A stretch of 55,253 nucleotides of DNA from an uncultured Bacteroidales bacterium (lineage in GTDB: Bacteria; Bacteroidota; Bacteroidia; Bacteroidales; UBA932): contig CAKUVA010000013.1 of NCBI GenBank assembly GCA_934693135.1, forward strand, positions 1 through 55,253, written 5' to 3'. Shown in pieces: positions 53,925-55,253 of the stretch. Below the pieces are notes generated by a model. It made no database searches, was not told where the DNA came from, and saw only the letters and a list, made by a program, of their open reading frames with translations. The stretch's first letter is position 1. Each line of letters opens with the position of its first letter. The position numbers were made by a program, and so were the translations under genes.

Positions 53925-55070
53925 TTACAAGTGAACGCCAGATACAAGATCTCTATCAATTTCGGGTACACTTTTTTTTGCTTTACTAAAACTCGGTCCT
54001 GATGCAAATCCAGAAGCTTCTGCTACGACAGCTTGTTTCGCCATCGGATTGGCTTCCATGTAAAGTCTGGCATACTCAAGGCGGAACATATTGATAAGAT
54101 TATAATAGCCGACCGACGCTATAAAACGGCTTGCCGGTGCTATTTTTCCTTTATCAACCTCAGCTAAGACATCCTTTTTCTGAAGATGTTGCTCCTTGTA
54201 ACGGCGAAGAATAATGTCGAGAACTTGACGTTTAGCATCTTCATCATACAAATATAATGTCTGATCTTTATTCGGTTCAAAAGACAATTCCAGTTCTTCC
54301 TCCATGTGTTCAGTCTCTATCTTTTCCATGTCATCCATAGCAGTTTTGACTTCAGGAGACTGAAGCATTTTTTGAGGATGTAATATCATGCATAGAAATG
54401 CGACCATGACTACAGAAAAAACTATATCCATGACAACTTTAACATCCCGACTTCCTAAGACAAATATCACCCACACAAGCACAATCCATATACTCGGTAG
54501 CCATAACACGCGTTCAGCAAATCTGTATGGAAAATCTCTCTCATCAGAGAAGTTTTCATGATGATATTCAATGATTTTCCGTCTAATCCAATTCGTCACT
54601 ATCATAAGCCTGACAGACATCACAATGCTGAGCACGCAACATATCGACATAAGCCATGGTCTATATTCTTCAAACCAATATCCTTTTCCAATAGCCAACA
54701 CCATTAGCATTACTAACAAAATGGCCATTGTCAATGAAAAGAATAGTTTGTTGCCTCTATTTTCTAAACTCAACCGGCAAAAATATTTCAAGAACAATGC
54801 AGAAAAGCACAAAGGATAATACAATATTCCAAACATCCGGATATAATCCCAAACTCCAGTATCAGATGGCATGAACACATACGGAAGTTCCAAAATAATC
54901 CCTATATAGAACATAGACACCAGCTTTCGTGCTGGGTAAAAATACTTTTCTTCTATATCATATGGTCGGCACATATGAAACCACCTAACAATCCCACATA
55001 TCACGCCTGTCACGATGAATATCAGACAGATGTCCGAATAAATTATATTTTTCAATAAATAATATTCCAT
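53925..55070 (-). CDS. Membrane-anchored AraC-type regulator
   Basis: The start MEYYLLKNIIYSD gives 381 residues. Residues ~5-240 contain about six membrane helices (for example 'LFFSLTMAILLVMLMVLAIG', 'LWLPSIWIVLVWVIFVLG'). A cytoplasmic linker (~240-290) is acidic. The C-terminus resembles a degenerate AraC helix-turn-helix: 'FIASVGYYNLINMFRLEYARLYMEANPMA' then 'VAEASGFASGPSFSKAKKSV', the second helix with the usual GF.s...F...f pattern. This 7TM-like plus AraC layout occurs in Bacteroidetes regulators. Ligand and targets are unknown; no neighbour is a clear target. Confidence 0.78.
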   Translation of the reverse strand: MEYYLLKNIIYSDICLIFIVTGVICGIVRWFHMCRPYDIEEKYFYPARKLVSMFYIGIILELPYVFMPSDTGVWDYIRMFGILYYPLCFSALFLKYFCRLSLENRGNKLFFSLTMAILLVMLMVLAIGKGYWFEEYRPWLMSICCVLSIVMSVRLMIVTNWIRRKIIEYHHENFSDERDFPYRFAERVLWLPSIWIVLVWVIFVLGSRDVKVVMDIVFSVVMVAFLCMILHPQKMLQSPEVKTAMDDMEKIETEHMEEELELSFEPNKDQTLYLYDEDAKRQVLDIILRRYKEQHLQKKDVLAEVDKGKIAPASRFIASVGYYNLINMFRLEYARLYMEANPMAKQAVVAEASGFASGPSFSKAKKSVPEIDRDLVSGVHL

Positions 55071-55173
55071 AACATTTATACCCAAAGAATTAGAAGCGGT
55101 TTGAATTTATGTTGAATAAAACTCAAACAATTTCTTAGATTACGAATATAGTGAATTTCAAGCAGTTTCTTAC

Positions 55174-55181
55174 TACCTTTG
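55174..55181 (+). promoter_or_regulatory. -7 box before the last (partial) gene
   Basis: TACCTTTG, exact TAnnTTTG, 21 bases upstream of an ATG that opens the final reading frame. No clear -33. Confidence 0.45.
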
Positions 55182-55201
55182 CAGCGGAAAAACAGAAAAG
55201 A

Positions 55202-55253
55202 ATGAGAGCAGCGATTTACGGCGCCGGTTCACTCGGAACGATACTCGGCGCAT
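55202..55253 (+). CDS. Rossmann-fold reductase, 5' end only (ketopantoate reductase-like)
   Basis: Only 17 codons: MRAAIYGAGSLGTILGA. The GAGSLGTILGA run is the NAD(P)-binding loop of the ketopantoate reductase (ApbA/PanE) superfamily. The gene is cut by the window edge, so no more can be said. Confidence 0.6.
   Translation, partial: MRAAIYGAGSLGTILGA

Overview
The window looks like a chromosomal segment of a gut-type Bacteroidales bacterium. Evidence: a SusC/SusD pair with FecR, BspA-type leucine-rich repeats, many Sec/SPII lipoproteins, a fused RND/acyltransferase/methyltransferase protein, pyruvate:ferredoxin oxidoreductase (anaerobe), and promoters of the Bacteroidetes sigma-ABfr kind (-7 TAnnTTTG with an upstream TTTG/TTG about 20 bases away). 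I cannot place it to genus; an uncultured Bacteroidales (Rikenellaceae or UBA932-like) is a guess.

Layout. 1-5.6 kb: two secreted proteins in tandem (a BspA-like LRR protein and a protein with zinc-ribbon-like Cys pairs and SLH-like repeats), a membrane protein and a small lipoprotein. 5.6-8.4 kb: a copper module, a P1B ATPase overlapping an AraC regulator that carries its own HMA-like sensor region. 8.5-9.2 kb: tRNA-Ala(TGC) and a GNAT acetyltransferase. 9.3-14.6 kb (minus): manC, ugd, an LpxH-like phosphatase, a MurG-like glycosyltransferase and an RluA-type pseudouridine synthase, one operon behind a recognisable promoter. 14.6-22.9 kb (minus): a tightly overlapped envelope-lipid locus: LolA-like carrier, small lipoprotein, GT2-DUF2062 glycosyltransferase, a 1289-residue MMPL exporter/PlsC acyltransferase/SAM methyltransferase fusion, a C45-type acyltransferase/hydrolase, and a YbaK/ProX deacylase. 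It resembles the export and tailoring part of aryl-polyene/dialkylresorcinol clusters, but has no ketosynthase or acyl carrier protein here.

23.0-32.1 kb (minus): a polysaccharide-utilisation-like locus, FecR, SusC with an STN domain, SusD, a surface lipoprotein ending in a FISUMP-like domain, and a glycerophosphodiesterase lipoprotein. The ECF sigma gene that normally precedes FecR is missing. 32.2-39.1 kb (minus): a capsule/exopolysaccharide export operon, Wza, Wzc tyrosine kinase (with a Tyr-Gly repeat tail), CpsB-type phosphatase, then a nucleotidyltransferase-aminotransferase fusion and an opine-dehydrogenase-like enzyme, which together look like a pathway for an activated amino-alcohol or aminophosphonate decoration. 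There are no glycosyltransferases, flippase or polymerase beside it.

39.2-45.2 kb (plus): housekeeping rnhA, pdxA, recG and an S9 peptidase lipoprotein. 45.3-55.3 kb: nifJ/PFOR, fabD, tRNA-Arg(CCG), metY (with a palindrome across its promoter), rmuC, ferritin, a membrane-anchored AraC-type regulator, and the first 17 codons of a Rossmann-fold reductase cut by the window edge. The most notable parts are the lipid-export locus with its trifunctional fusion, the nucleotidyltransferase-aminotransferase/opine-dehydrogenase pair inside the Wzc operon, the hexanucleotide-encoded Tyr-Gly tail of Wzc, the SLH-type protein in a Gram-negative, and the FecR lacking a sigma partner.
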